A stretch of DNA of 64,000 nt from positions 37,700-101,699 of the forward strand of contig NZ_JMPJ01000025.1 of NCBI RefSeq assembly GCF_000735345.1. Reading direction: 5' to 3'. Below, piece by piece: positions 46,821 through 57,159 of the stretch. Origin of the DNA: Ewingella americana ATCC 33852. Its GTDB lineage: Bacteria; Pseudomonadota; Gammaproteobacteria; Enterobacterales; Enterobacteriaceae. The notes beneath the pieces are model-generated. The model was not told the origin of the DNA and did not search any database. It worked only from the letters and a program-made list of their open reading frames with translations. A program made the position numbers and the translations under genes. The first letter of the stretch is position 1. Each line of letters starts with the position of its first letter.

Positions 46821-47132
46821 ATGTTTGCTGATGAAAGCACCGTTATGGAACTGCTTATTTACGCCGGGCAGGCGCGTTCAGATGCCATGGAGGCCATAAG
46901 GGCCTCGCGCCAAAAATCATGGAATGAAGCCGAACAGTTGATGGAGTCCTCCGAAGCTGCCTGCCGTGAGGCACATAAGATCCAAACGGCATTAATCGGT
47001 CAGGATGAAGGTTGCGGCAAAATAAACGTCAACCTGATTCTGGTCCACGCTCAAGATCATTTAATGACCGCCATGTTGTGTCAGGATCTGGCGAAAGAAA
47101 TTATTAGTTTACGAAAAGAAGTTTTTGCTTAA
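46821..47132 (+). CDS. PTS lactose/cellobiose-family IIA component
   Basis: A 103-residue helical protein of the ChbA/LacF group. The phosphorylated histidine is His76 in LVHAQDHLM, next to the conserved Asp79 and His80. It receives phosphate from HPr and gives it to IIB. AAGGAG lies before the ATG. It completes a IIB-IIC-IIA set of separate proteins. Confidence 0.92.
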   Translation: MFADESTVMELLIYAGQARSDAMEAIRASRQKSWNEAEQLMESSEAACREAHKIQTALIGQDEGCGKINVNLILVHAQDHLMTAMLCQDLAKEIISLRKEVFA

Positions 47133-47174
47133 TTTCACCCGCCTTTAGCCGCAATGGTTAAAGGCAAATAATAA

Positions 47175-48869
<1,695 letters not shown>

Positions 48870-48887
48870 TGGTTTGGTAAACTTTTT

Positions 48888-48910
48888 AGCCCGCAAACGC
48901 GGGCTTTTTT
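48888..48910 (+). terminator. Terminator of the PTS-porin operon
   Basis: AGCCCGC pairs with GCGGGCT around AAAC and is followed by six T residues. Confidence 0.9.
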
Positions 48911-48931
48911 ACGCCTTCCTTCAAGCCAGCT

Positions 48932-49549
48932 TCAATTAAAAAACGCCAGCTTAATCGCGAAGATAGCGAGGAACAGCCCGGCGGTTTTCTCCAGCATGAA
49001 GATCATAACGGGGCGGGCTCGGACGGTTTCGGCCAGTGACGAGGTCAAGGCGATCATGATGGTGCAGTAGATTAGCGTCAGTACGGCGGCGGTGCCCGCC
49101 AGCGTGCCGAAGGTCAGCAGGCCCTGACTGTGAACCGGGTCGATAAACAGCGGCAAGAACATCACATAAAACAGAATAGGTTTGGGATTGGTCAGGGTGA
49201 TGACCATACCTTGCAGGAAAGGCGTTCTCTTACGCGTGACCGGCGGGGGAGGGGCGCTGGTGCGCGATTTCATCAGCAGTTGCGCGCCGAGCCACAGCAG
49301 ATAGGCTGCCCCCAGCCATTTGATGACCTGAAACACATGGGGAGAGGACTCGAGCAGCGCCGCTACGCCCGCAATCGCCAGCCACAGCAGTACCTGATCG
49401 CCGAGGATGATGCCAAACAGGCAGAGAAACCCGCTGCGCGCCCCGCCTTTACTGGTGCTGGTGATCAGCACCAGATTGCCCGGCCCCGGAATAATTAATA
49501 GCAGAATGAATGACAGGACGAAGGTCCCGTAGTTGATGATGCCCGGCAT
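48932..49549 (-). CDS. LysE/RhtB-family amino-acid exporter
   Basis: A 205-residue inner-membrane protein with six hydrophobic segments. It has the family N-terminus with IPGPGNLVLITSTSKGGARSGF, typical of RhtB-type exporters, and VITLTNPKPILFYVMFLPLF in the middle. Substrates in the family are homoserine, threonine, lysine and others; the one here is unknown. It is divergent from a LysR regulator, which probably controls it. The intergenic space is 205 bp. Confidence 0.85.
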   Translation of the reverse strand: MPGIINYGTFVLSFILLLIIPGPGNLVLITSTSKGGARSGFLCLFGIILGDQVLLWLAIAGVAALLESSPHVFQVIKWLGAAYLLWLGAQLLMKSRTSAPPPPVTRKRTPFLQGMVITLTNPKPILFYVMFLPLFIDPVHSQGLLTFGTLAGTAAVLTLIYCTIMIALTSSLAETVRARPVMIFMLEKTAGLFLAIFAIKLAFFN

Positions 49550-49754
49550 GCTCAGATGTCCTTTAAAAAGCTTATTGCTTAAGGTGATTTCTTATTGGTT
49601 TGGTCTCTCGGAGAGGGGAGTAACGGCTTCCCCCTCTGCCTACATCATGAAAATCCCTCCCATGACCGGCAACCGAAAATCGTGATATGTTTGATGCTTC
49701 TATGAAAAAATTCGATTTGTCACTGCAACCTGATCCTGAGAACTGACTGACACA

Positions 49755-50675
49755 ATGTCCAAGATAAAGCTCAATCAGCTGGAAATGCTGATTGCTGTAG
49801 TGGAAAACAACGGTTTTAGTGCCGCCGCTGCGGTATTAGGCTGCACGCAGTCGCGCATCAGTCACGCCATTGCCGAGCTGGAGCAGCATCTCAATACTCG
49901 ACTGTTACACCGTTCACGCACCGGCTGTGTGCCGACTCCTGCTTGTACTCGCATCCTGCAAGACGCGCAAAAAGTGATGCAACTGCTGGCGGGCATTGAG
50001 CAAGTCGCCGCAGAGATGCCGCAAATCGCTGGCCGACTGCGCGTCGCCTGCTTTCGTAGCGCGACGGCTTATATCCTGCCGCCCTGTCTGGAAGCGTTGG
50101 CGAAGTCTTGGCCGGACATCCATCTGGACATTGATGATAGCGCCACCGAGTACCACCATATTGACGAAGCCGTGGCGTCGGGGCGCGCCGATATTGGTGT
50201 GACGATAAACGGTCAGTTGCCCGAGATGCACAGCGTGCCCTATGTCAGCGATCCTTACGTGTTGATGATCCCGCGCTCGTTCCGGCTAAAACATCCGTTC
50301 AGCTGGCAGCAGCTGGAAACTCTGCCATTCATCCAGCCCAGCGTGAATACATTGACCACGGTGATTGAACGCTGTCGGGAGATGGGGCTGCGCAATGAGG
50401 CCACGCACAAATTGGCCAGCGATAGTGGCATTGTCGGGTTGGTGAATCAGGGAATTGGTTTTTCGATTATGCCGTGGTTGTCGGTGCTCCCAGTGCCTGA
50501 AAATATCCGTATTCTGGAGTTGCCGCAGCCCTTGCGCCGCCACTCTTACATCATCACCCGCACGGAAAATCGTCACGACCGGCTTATCTCAACCCTGATT
50601 AATTTCCTACGAGATAAATCCCTGATCCGCACCACCAGCGTATGGCGTTCAGGGATGATGGCCTTGGATTACTGA
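49755..50675 (+). CDS. LysR-family regulator divergent from the exporter
   Basis: A 306-residue LysR-type regulator with the N-terminal helix-turn-helix (LNQLEMLIAVVENNGFSAAAAVLGCTQSRISHAIAELEQHLNTRLL) and the LysR substrate-binding domain in residues about 90-290. The pairing with the LysE-type gene resembles the ArgP/ArgO-type arrangement, in which the regulator controls its neighbour; the effector is unknown. A stem-loop follows the stop. Confidence 0.88.
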   Translation: MSKIKLNQLEMLIAVVENNGFSAAAAVLGCTQSRISHAIAELEQHLNTRLLHRSRTGCVPTPACTRILQDAQKVMQLLAGIEQVAAEMPQIAGRLRVACFRSATAYILPPCLEALAKSWPDIHLDIDDSATEYHHIDEAVASGRADIGVTINGQLPEMHSVPYVSDPYVLMIPRSFRLKHPFSWQQLETLPFIQPSVNTLTTVIERCREMGLRNEATHKLASDSGIVGLVNQGIGFSIMPWLSVLPVPENIRILELPQPLRRHSYIITRTENRHDRLISTLINFLRDKSLIRTTSVWRSGMMALDY

Positions 50676-50677
50676 GA

Positions 50678-50703
50678 AAGCCCCCGGCGGGTGCCGAGGG
50701 CTT
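50678..50703 (+). terminator. Hairpin after the LysR gene
   Basis: AAGCCCCCGGC pairs with GCCGAGGGCTT (one mismatch) around GGGT. Only a short T tract follows, so it is a probable terminator. Confidence 0.6.
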
Positions 50704-50729
50704 GATTGGCTGAGTGTATTCAACAGAAG

Positions 50730-51437
50730 TTAGATCTTGTGGAACTGGTAACACAGCCAGACGACGCCATCTTGCAGAGTCTTCACGGATTTCAGTTCCA
50801 GCGCCTGCCCGGCGGCAGGCAGTTCGTCAGCTTTCCCGTGATATTCGAAAATGGCTGGAACGCCTGAAAGCCCGTCAATACCCGGGTAAAGAACCAGACT
50901 CAATTCATCCAGCAGACCGGCTTTTAAGAAGTTGCCGTTAATGGTCGCCCCGCCTTCTAGGCGCAATTTTTTGAACCCAAAATCACGCCCCAGAATATCC
51001 ATTGCCAGAGCAATATTCTGACCCTCTGCCCCACAGAACAAGTATGAAACGTTGCAATCGCGCAGGTGTGCAAGGTAGCGATCCGATACCTTTTCACTGA
51101 GTAATGCGATGAAGTGATACTCGGCGTTTTTCTCGTATTGCACTTTGCCGTTAGGGTCGGTCACGACGAAGATTCGCTTATCGCCACGCGGCGCGTTAAA
51201 GATTTCTCGAACCTGAGTTGGCGCCTCGCCCTGATGTTCGAAATCTCCGAGAGATAGGAATTCTTGCAGCGTCACGCGGCCCAGAATGGTCGCTTCTCCG
51301 CCAACCTCTTCGGCAACATCAAAATAGATATTCAGCACATCATCCGCTGGTTTGCCATCGAACGGCAGACTGTAGCGCGGGGTGACCAGACGACCATCAA
51401 CCGTCGAGACCATGTGGCTAATAATTTGTGGTTTCAT
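50730..51437 (-). CDS. RibD C-terminal / dihydrofolate-reductase-like protein
   Basis: A 235-residue protein of the RibD C-terminal domain family, which holds reductases related to the pyrimidine deaminase/reductase of riboflavin synthesis. It shows the ISHMVSTVDGRLVTPRYSLPF start and the NADPH-binding GRDFGFKKLRLEGGATINGNFL stretch, with DELSLVLYPGIDG near the end. It is a stand-alone reductase domain with no deaminase domain, so it is not the RibD of the riboflavin pathway. Its substrate is unknown. It has no close neighbour on the same strand; the nearest operon partner is not clear. Confidence 0.8.
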   Translation of the reverse strand: MKPQIISHMVSTVDGRLVTPRYSLPFDGKPADDVLNIYFDVAEEVGGEATILGRVTLQEFLSLGDFEHQGEAPTQVREIFNAPRGDKRIFVVTDPNGKVQYEKNAEYHFIALLSEKVSDRYLAHLRDCNVSYLFCGAEGQNIALAMDILGRDFGFKKLRLEGGATINGNFLKAGLLDELSLVLYPGIDGLSGVPAIFEYHGKADELPAAGQALELKSVKTLQDGVVWLCYQFHKI

Positions 51438-51499
51438 TACTCATTCCTTCTTTCTCAAAAATAGTGTGCAAACCGGCGTCAGCACAGGAGAAACCCAAT

Positions 51500-51608
51500 A
51501 TCATTGCCTAAAAATGTCTGAGTATTTTCAAAGGAGATATTGGGATAGGGAAATGGTAAAGAGTAGGCTGATGAATGTAATGTCTGATACTGCCACATCA
51601 TTGCCTAA
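51500..51608. repeat. Short scattered repeats in a 244-bp gap
   Basis: ATCATTGCCTAA occurs at 51500-51511 and again at 51597-51608, and AATGTCTGA occurs between them twice. The two blocks are in changed order, so this may be a decayed duplication. A 23-codon frame from ATG 51553 falls here but looks fortuitous. The rest of the gap between 51438 and 51681 has no recognised feature. Confidence 0.4.
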
Positions 51609-51681
51609 TTCGCGCAAGCTATGATTTCGCAAGAATGGCGTTGGGAAGAGAAGTTAGCCTGAACTGCACCGCCTTTATTAT

Positions 51682-52683
51682 CTATTCGAGAACCATTCCG
51701 GCCGTGCGCATTCGGTCGATATCACGCTGCGGAGGGAGGCCAAATTCGCGTTTGTATTCGCGGTTGAACTGTGACGTGCTTTCATAATTAATGCGAAAAG
51801 CGGCAGAGGTTGCATCGAGATTTTCAACTAACATCAGCCTTTGGGCCTCATACAGGCGCAGGCGTTTTTGAAACTGCAACGGGCTGTATGACGTGACTTT
51901 GCGAAAGTGACGATGAAAGGTTGATAGCGACATATGCGCATGATTCGCCAGATCTTCAATCACCAGTGGCTCAAGAAATTGCTGTCGCAGTCGGGTGACA
52001 GCCTGCGCAATGCGCTGACTGTTAGTACCCTCGGTCGCCAGCGCGCGCAAATATTGGCTCAGCGGCCCGGTGAGTAAATAGTAGTGAATCTCGCGAATGA
52101 TCATCGGGGCGAGGGCCGGAATATGCTGTGGAGATGCCAGCAGGCGCAGCAAACGTAAGAAGGCGTCGGCAATCTCCAGCGTGGAGCCAGTGATGCAAAT
52201 ACCTTTGTGACTGCTGCTGTCCGTGGGCGTATTGAGTTCAAGCTCCACGGAAAGCTGGGTTATCAGTGACAAGTTGAGAGGCAGGCTAAGGCCAAGAAAT
52301 GGCTCGTCCGGAGCTGCTATCACCTCATTGATAATGCAGGGAATATCCACCCCCGCGACCATCAGTTGGCCTTTGCCGTACTCTAGCCTTTCACTGCCAA
52401 TCAGAGACTGCCTGCTGCCTTGCACAATCAGCTCGATGATCGGCTGATAGATGCAACTTTCATCTAAAACGGGGCGATCGCGGCGAATAAGCCCGAGATC
52501 TTCTAAGGGCGTTGTCGTTTTCTGCTCATCAGGGAGAAGGCGCAGGAGCCACTCTTTAAGCTGCGCGTAAGTATATTCCCCATCTCGTTGCGTCAGCTTC
52601 TCCGCCATTTGGCTATCGGATATTCTGTTCCAAAGGTTGTTCCGGGAACCCAGCAAGGAGGCAGAATCTGCGATATGGGCCAT
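51682..52683 (-). CDS. AraC-family regulator with AraC_N domain
   Basis: A 333-residue regulator with the N-terminal AraC_N ligand domain (IELIVQGSRQSLIGSERLEYGKGQLMVAGVDIP) and the C-terminal AraC DNA-binding domain with two helix-turn-helices (LVIEDLANHAHMSLSTFHRHFRKVTSYSPLQFQKRLRL and EYKREFGLPP). ATG 52683 follows GGAG and is chosen over 52740. It lies 108 bp beyond the aldo/keto reductase gene on the same strand and is possibly co-transcribed. Regulators of this group often sit beside oxidoreductases. Confidence 0.85.
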   Translation of the reverse strand: MAHIADSASLLGSRNNLWNRISDSQMAEKLTQRDGEYTYAQLKEWLLRLLPDEQKTTTPLEDLGLIRRDRPVLDESCIYQPIIELIVQGSRQSLIGSERLEYGKGQLMVAGVDIPCIINEVIAAPDEPFLGLSLPLNLSLITQLSVELELNTPTDSSSHKGICITGSTLEIADAFLRLLRLLASPQHIPALAPMIIREIHYYLLTGPLSQYLRALATEGTNSQRIAQAVTRLRQQFLEPLVIEDLANHAHMSLSTFHRHFRKVTSYSPLQFQKRLRLYEAQRLMLVENLDATSAAFRINYESTSQFNREYKREFGLPPQRDIDRMRTAGMVLE

Positions 52684-52790
52684 GCTCAAAACTCCATTAT
52701 AGAGGGATGCAAAAACGGAGTTTAAAGGGCCGAGCGACAAATAGCACTAAAGCCATTTATCCCCCGGCAGCTACCGAGGGCAATTCCACG

Positions 52791-53786
52791 CTACTTACTT
52801 GCATCTCCCCGGCGGTACTCGAGTGTTAACTCGTCTAACTGCGTTTTTACCTCTGCGGGTAGCTGATAATCGGCGGCGGCGAGGGTGTCGGTGAGCTGGG
52901 CAGGGCGGCTGGCGCCGAGGATAACCGAGGTGATCGACGGGTTGGCGAGTAGCCATGCCACGGCGAGTTTTGGCAGCGGCTGGTTGTGCTGCTTGGCAAG
53001 AGCGTTGAGCTTATTGACGGTTTCAAACTCCCGCTGATGCCAATAGCGGGCCTGATACATGGCACCAAATTGCCCCACTTCGGCGGAGAAACGACCCTTT
53101 TCCGGCGTGCTGTCTAACTGATATCGGTCAGTGAGCAGGCCGCCAGCCAGCGGATTGAAGGGAATAACTGCCAGATTTTCTTCCTGCGCCAATGGGAAAA
53201 GCTCGCGCTCAAACTCACGGAATAACAGGTTGTAACGCGGCTGGACTGAAACAAAACGCGTTAGCCGCTGGAAGTCCTGACGGCCCAGCGCCCGCGCCAG
53301 ACGGTAAGCCAGAAAGTTCGACACCCCGATATAGCGCGCCTTGCCCGAGCGAACGATGCTGTCCATCGCCTCAAGGCTGTCATCCAGCGCCACGCTGGCG
53401 TCATCCATATGCAGTTGGTAGAGGTCAACATAATCGACATTCAGCCGAGTTAGCGAGGCGTCGATAGCATCCAGCAGGTGTTTGCGCGATGTGCCTTTTG
53501 ACCAAGGCGCGGTGCCCATCACGCCACCGCCTTTGGTCGCCAGAATGAATTTGTCGCGTTTGCCTTTCAACCAGCGCCCGGTGAACTCCTCGGAACGCCC
53601 AACTTCGGTCATGTCCGCGCCTGCGGGGTACATGTCGGCGGTATCAATAAAGTTGACTCCGGCGTCAGCGGCGATATCAAAAATCCTAAATGAATCAGCC
53701 TCATTGGTCTGTTTACCAAAGGTGCCGGTGCCGAGGGTAAGGCGTGAAACTTGCAGGCCCGTCCGGCCAAAAGTAGTGAATTGCAT
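52791..53786 (-). CDS. Aldo/keto reductase
   Basis: A 331-residue NADPH-dependent aldo/keto reductase with the catalytic tetrad visible: Asp in FIDTADMYP, Tyr in ADMYPAG, Lys in FILATKGGG and His in LYQLHMDD. The NADP-binding stretch VILGASRPAQL lies near the C-terminus. The substrate is not predictable. It is divergent from a TetR regulator and separated from it by a 30-bp palindrome, so the two form a regulated pair. Confidence 0.9.
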   Translation of the reverse strand: MQFTTFGRTGLQVSRLTLGTGTFGKQTNEADSFRIFDIAADAGVNFIDTADMYPAGADMTEVGRSEEFTGRWLKGKRDKFILATKGGGVMGTAPWSKGTSRKHLLDAIDASLTRLNVDYVDLYQLHMDDASVALDDSLEAMDSIVRSGKARYIGVSNFLAYRLARALGRQDFQRLTRFVSVQPRYNLLFREFERELFPLAQEENLAVIPFNPLAGGLLTDRYQLDSTPEKGRFSAEVGQFGAMYQARYWHQREFETVNKLNALAKQHNQPLPKLAVAWLLANPSITSVILGASRPAQLTDTLAAADYQLPAEVKTQLDELTLEYRRGDASK

Positions 53787-53840
53787 GACGACTCCTCGAT
53801 GAAAAGTAGGGGACAGAATGATGGTACGGCAACGGGCTAA

Positions 53841-53870
53841 GTTGTAATATAGTGATTACTATATTACAAC
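53841..53870. promoter_or_regulatory. 30-bp palindromic operator between reductase and TetR genes
   Basis: GTTGTAATATAGT and ACTATATTACAAC are perfect 13-bp arms around GATT. It lies between the two divergent starts, in the position expected of a TetR operator controlling both. Confidence 0.8.
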
Positions 53871-53942
53871 CGAAAAATTACCAAGACTTTAGGAAACGAT
53901 AATTTTATATTGCTCAACCTTGGTCATCGGGAGGCTCGACAC

Positions 53943-54524
53943 ATGGCGCGAACACGCATTTTGGATATCGATAGTGCAATCGAAACGGCAACTCAGCTGT
54001 TTTGGCGCAATGGCTATGAACGCACCTCGCTGTCGGATCTGACCCAAGCGATGGGCATCACGCCGCCGAGTTTTTACTTCGCCTTTGGTAACAAAGAAGG
54101 GCTATTTAAGCAGGTTCTGGCGCGCTATTCGCAGACCCGTCTGGGCTATGCCGAGCAGGCTTTGGCGCTGCCAAAAGTGCGCGATGGCGTCGAAACCATG
54201 CTCTCACGTTTGGCCGCCTTGTACAGCGACACGGACTACCCGCCGGGCTGTCTGGCGCTAAATAACGCGCTGCCTTGTGTCAAAAGCAACGAGCCGATGC
54301 GCGAAGAGTTCGCCGAAATGCGCGCCGCGCGCCGCGCCAGACTCTGTGCCAGACTCGAGCAGGCCAAGGCGGAAGGGGATTTGCCCGCCAATGAAAATTG
54401 CGAATCTCTGGCGCGTTACATTATGACCGTCGGCTGGGGAATGGCGATTGACGCGCAGTCGGGCGCCACGCGCGATGACCTGCTGCGTACCGTGGCTAAC
54501 ACCATGAAAGCGTGGCCGTTCTGA
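53943..54524 (+). CDS. TetR/AcrR-family repressor
   Basis: A 193-residue repressor with the N-terminal helix-turn-helix (ETATQLFWRNGYERTSLSDLTQAMGITPPSFYFAFGNKEGLFKQVL) and a ligand domain with a Cys in YPPGCLALNNAL. ATG 53943 (MARTRILDIDS) has GGGAGG upstream; ATG 53910 is a less likely start. It probably represses itself and the divergent aldo/keto reductase through the 30-bp palindrome. Confidence 0.9.
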   Translation: MARTRILDIDSAIETATQLFWRNGYERTSLSDLTQAMGITPPSFYFAFGNKEGLFKQVLARYSQTRLGYAEQALALPKVRDGVETMLSRLAALYSDTDYPPGCLALNNALPCVKSNEPMREEFAEMRAARRARLCARLEQAKAEGDLPANENCESLARYIMTVGWGMAIDAQSGATRDDLLRTVANTMKAWPF

Positions 54525-54651
54525 AGCCTTTGTTTTGTAACAACTAACTTCCCGCTTTCAGCCGATTTTCAGCGCCGTTCACCGACTTGTTTCTATTTCT
54601 TCGACTAGTCATTTTATGCCCTCGGCGATTTTTTCGCCGCTCTGCTTATTG

Positions 54652-54665
54652 TGTAACGCGTTACA
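54652..54665. promoter_or_regulatory. LacI-type operator upstream of the NepI-like gene
   Basis: TGTAACGCGTTACA is a perfect 14-bp palindrome with a central CG, the form typical of LacI/GalR family operators. It lies about 98 bp before the transporter start, and a LacI-family gene follows that transporter. Confidence 0.6.
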
Positions 54666-54762
54666 TTCAATCTAAGATGCCACGACAGTGAAAGGTGAGC
54701 GCCGTCAAGTTTTTGTAGACTGAAACGCCGTCGTGCCGCCTGCTGAGCTTTCTCAACATTTG

Positions 54763-55989
54763 ATGAATCCTATGAACTCAACATCAAAATCAACTGACTC
54801 ACAGACTGCCATCCACCCGGCGTGGGGCGCGGTATTCGCTATGGCGATGGGCGTTTTCAGTCTGGTCACGGCGGAGTTTTTGCCTGCCAGTTTATTAACT
54901 CCGATGGCAATAGGACTGCATATGTCAGAAGGGTTGGCAGGGCAGGCCGTGACCACCACGGCGGCCGTGGCGTTGGTCACCAGCCTGCTGATTTCAGCCG
55001 CGACCAAGGGTATTGATCGCAAATACGTGCTGTTGGCTTTCTCATTGCTGCTGGTGGTCGCTAACCTGTTCGTGGCGCTGGCAAATGGCTTTACTGCCGT
55101 GTTGATTGGCCGAGTGCTGTTGGGTGTCGCGCTGGGCGGTTTTTGGACCATGGCCGCGGCCACGACAATGCGACTAGTGCCTGAAGATAAAGTGCCAAGG
55201 GCGCTGTCGATCATCTTTAGCGGCGTGTCCGTTGCCACTATCGCGGCGGCGCCGATGGGTAGCTACTTCGGCAATCTGTTCGGCTGGCGCAGCGTGTTTT
55301 TCGCCGCCAGCGCGCTGGGCGCAGTGACTTTTGTCGCCCAGTTGCTGACCCTGCCTTCACTGCCTGCTAAAGGCAGCGCCGGGTTGAAAACTATTATCGA
55401 CGTGCTGCGCCGTCCCGCGGTCGGCATTGCTATGGTGGCGACCATTCTGGTCTTCACCGGCCACTTTATTTTCTTCACCTATATGCGGGCTGCTTTGGAG
55501 CAGGCGGCAGGCGTCGGCGTGAATACGCTGTCGGCGATTCTGTTGGGCTTTGGGGTAGCGAACTTTTTCGGCACGGCGCTGGCTGGCCGAGTGCTTGAGC
55601 ATCGGCTGCGTTTAATGCTGATTGCCATGCCCGCGCTGATGGCCGTTCTGGCGGCTTTGTTAGTGCTTTTCGGCTCATCTTCGGTGCTGGACTTCGCGCT
55701 GGTGGCTCTGTGGGGCATGGCTTTTGGTGGCGTTCCCGTTGCCTGGTCAACCTGGGTAACGCGCGCGGTGCCCGACGAAGCAGAAAGCGCCGGTGGTCTG
55801 ATTGTGGCGGCGATTCAGTTGGCCATCAGCCTCGGTGCGGCCTTTGGTGGAGTGATGTTTGACCTCAACGGGGCCAACGGCATCTTCTCATCGTCGGCGG
55901 TGATCTTGCTGCTCGCCATGCTGCTGATTATGTACAGCGTGCCGGCCAAAGCCCCGGCACAGGGTGCCAAAGCGCAGAGTTTTCATTGA
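54763..55989 (+). CDS. MFS efflux transporter, NepI-like
   Basis: A DHA1-type MFS exporter with 12 helices, most similar to E. coli NepI, the purine ribonucleoside exporter (EFLPASLLTPMAIGLHMSEGLAGQ, VLLGVALGGFWTMAAATTMRLVPEDKVPRALSIIF, GGVPVAWSTWVTRAVPDEAESAG). The start is uncertain: ATG 54763 gives 408 residues, ATG 54772 gives 405, and neither has a clear Shine-Dalgarno. It is followed by a LacI-family gene 88 bp downstream. The exported compound is inferred from homology only. Confidence 0.8.
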   Translation: MNPMNSTSKSTDSQTAIHPAWGAVFAMAMGVFSLVTAEFLPASLLTPMAIGLHMSEGLAGQAVTTTAAVALVTSLLISAATKGIDRKYVLLAFSLLLVVANLFVALANGFTAVLIGRVLLGVALGGFWTMAAATTMRLVPEDKVPRALSIIFSGVSVATIAAAPMGSYFGNLFGWRSVFFAASALGAVTFVAQLLTLPSLPAKGSAGLKTIIDVLRRPAVGIAMVATILVFTGHFIFFTYMRAALEQAAGVGVNTLSAILLGFGVANFFGTALAGRVLEHRLRLMLIAMPALMAVLAALLVLFGSSSVLDFALVALWGMAFGGVPVAWSTWVTRAVPDEAESAGGLIVAAIQLAISLGAAFGGVMFDLNGANGIFSSSAVILLLAMLLIMYSVPAKAPAQGAKAQSFH

Positions 55990-56077
55990 GTAAACTGCGA
56001 GAGGCGTGATCGTTTTTGCGCGTGAAGACATGTTATCCTGCGACTGTTTCGAGACCTTTATCTCAAGAGAAGGGAAC

Positions 56078-57073
56078 ATGAGCAGGATAAACATACGGCA
56101 AGTGGCGAAGGCTGCGGGTGTTTCGACCGCGACTGTGTCTCGGGTGATTAATGGCACCGGGCCGGTAAAGCCTGAAACCCGTGAAAAAGTCATGCGCGTT
56201 GTGGAGCAGGAAGGCTTTCATCCTAATCGTCTCGGCCAAAAATTGAGGAACTCGCACAGCGGCATGCTGCTGGTGATGGTCTCGAGTATTGGTAATCCGT
56301 TCTGTGCGCTGGTGGTCTGCGGCATCGAGTCCGAGGCCGAGCGGCGCGGGTATCACATCATTCTGTGTAATTCAGAATCCAGCCCGCAGCGCGAAGCCGC
56401 CTACCTCAAGCTGCTGCACGAGCGTACCGTGGACGGCGTCATTACTATGGATGCCACCACCCAAATTGATGCGCTGAAAGAGCATATTGGCCACCACCCT
56501 TGGGTGCAGTGTGGCGAGTATAAGCAGGGCGTTGCGCCTTTTGTTTCTATTGATAATTATTCTGCCGCCCGTGCTGCCGTCGACCATTTAATTCAATCTG
56601 GCAAAAAGCGTATCGCGATGATCAGCGCCCGCGAAGGCTATAAGTATGCCCAAGAGCGCGAGCAGGGCTATCTCGACAGTCTCGCCGAAGCCGGGCTGTC
56701 ATGGCATAAAATTGTTCATGTCCGCAATGTAATGAGCTTCACCGACGGGGCATCGGCCTATGAGGCGCTGACGTCAGGGGATGAGCCTTGCGATGCGATT
56801 TTTGGGATCTCAGATATGCTGGCCTGTGGCGCACTTAATGCTGCGGTGAAAGCAGGGAAAGCCATTCCCGACCAGTTGGCGGTTGTCGGTTTTGACGGGG
56901 TGCCATGCTCTGAAATCACGGTTCCGATGATGACTACTATTCAGCAGCCGATGCTAGAGATGGGCAATAGAAGCGCAGGATTGTTGATCGACCAGATTGA
57001 AGGGAAGCTGTTGACCAGCCACGAAAGCGAGCTTCTTCTGCCATGGAAGCTGGTTCCAAGGGATTCCACCTGA
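56078..57073 (+). CDS. LacI-family regulator next to the NepI-like exporter
   Basis: A 331-residue regulator with the helix-turn-helix (NIRQVAKAAGVSTATVSRVINGTGPVKPETREKV) and hinge (VVEQEGFHPNRLGQKLR) of the CytR/PurR/GalR group and a sugar/nucleoside-binding core (DGVITMD, GFDGVPCSEITVPMMTTIQQP). ATG 56078 follows AAGGGA. It is a candidate to bind TGTAACGCGTTACA upstream of the exporter. The effector is unknown; a nucleoside is possible given the neighbour. A terminator follows at 57116. Confidence 0.85.
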   Translation: MSRINIRQVAKAAGVSTATVSRVINGTGPVKPETREKVMRVVEQEGFHPNRLGQKLRNSHSGMLLVMVSSIGNPFCALVVCGIESEAERRGYHIILCNSESSPQREAAYLKLLHERTVDGVITMDATTQIDALKEHIGHHPWVQCGEYKQGVAPFVSIDNYSAARAAVDHLIQSGKKRIAMISAREGYKYAQEREQGYLDSLAEAGLSWHKIVHVRNVMSFTDGASAYEALTSGDEPCDAIFGISDMLACGALNAAVKAGKAIPDQLAVVGFDGVPCSEITVPMMTTIQQPMLEMGNRSAGLLIDQIEGKLLTSHESELLLPWKLVPRDST

Positions 57074-57115
57074 TAATGCGAGTGGTGTTTCTGCCGCCAT
57101 TCGTGACTGTTTATT

Positions 57116-57144
57116 AAGGCATTGATGTCAGATCAATGCCTTTT
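57116..57144. terminator. Terminator between the LacI gene and osmC
   Basis: AAGGCATTGAT pairs with ATCAATGCCTT around GTCAG, with T residues after. It sits between the convergent LacI-type and osmC genes. Confidence 0.8.
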
Positions 57145-57159
57145 CAGGCAAACTACTTT

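Noticed and set aside
51553-51624. 23-codon frame in the 51438-51681 gap
   Set aside because: The distance from GGAGAT is too long and no homologue or conserved pattern was visible.
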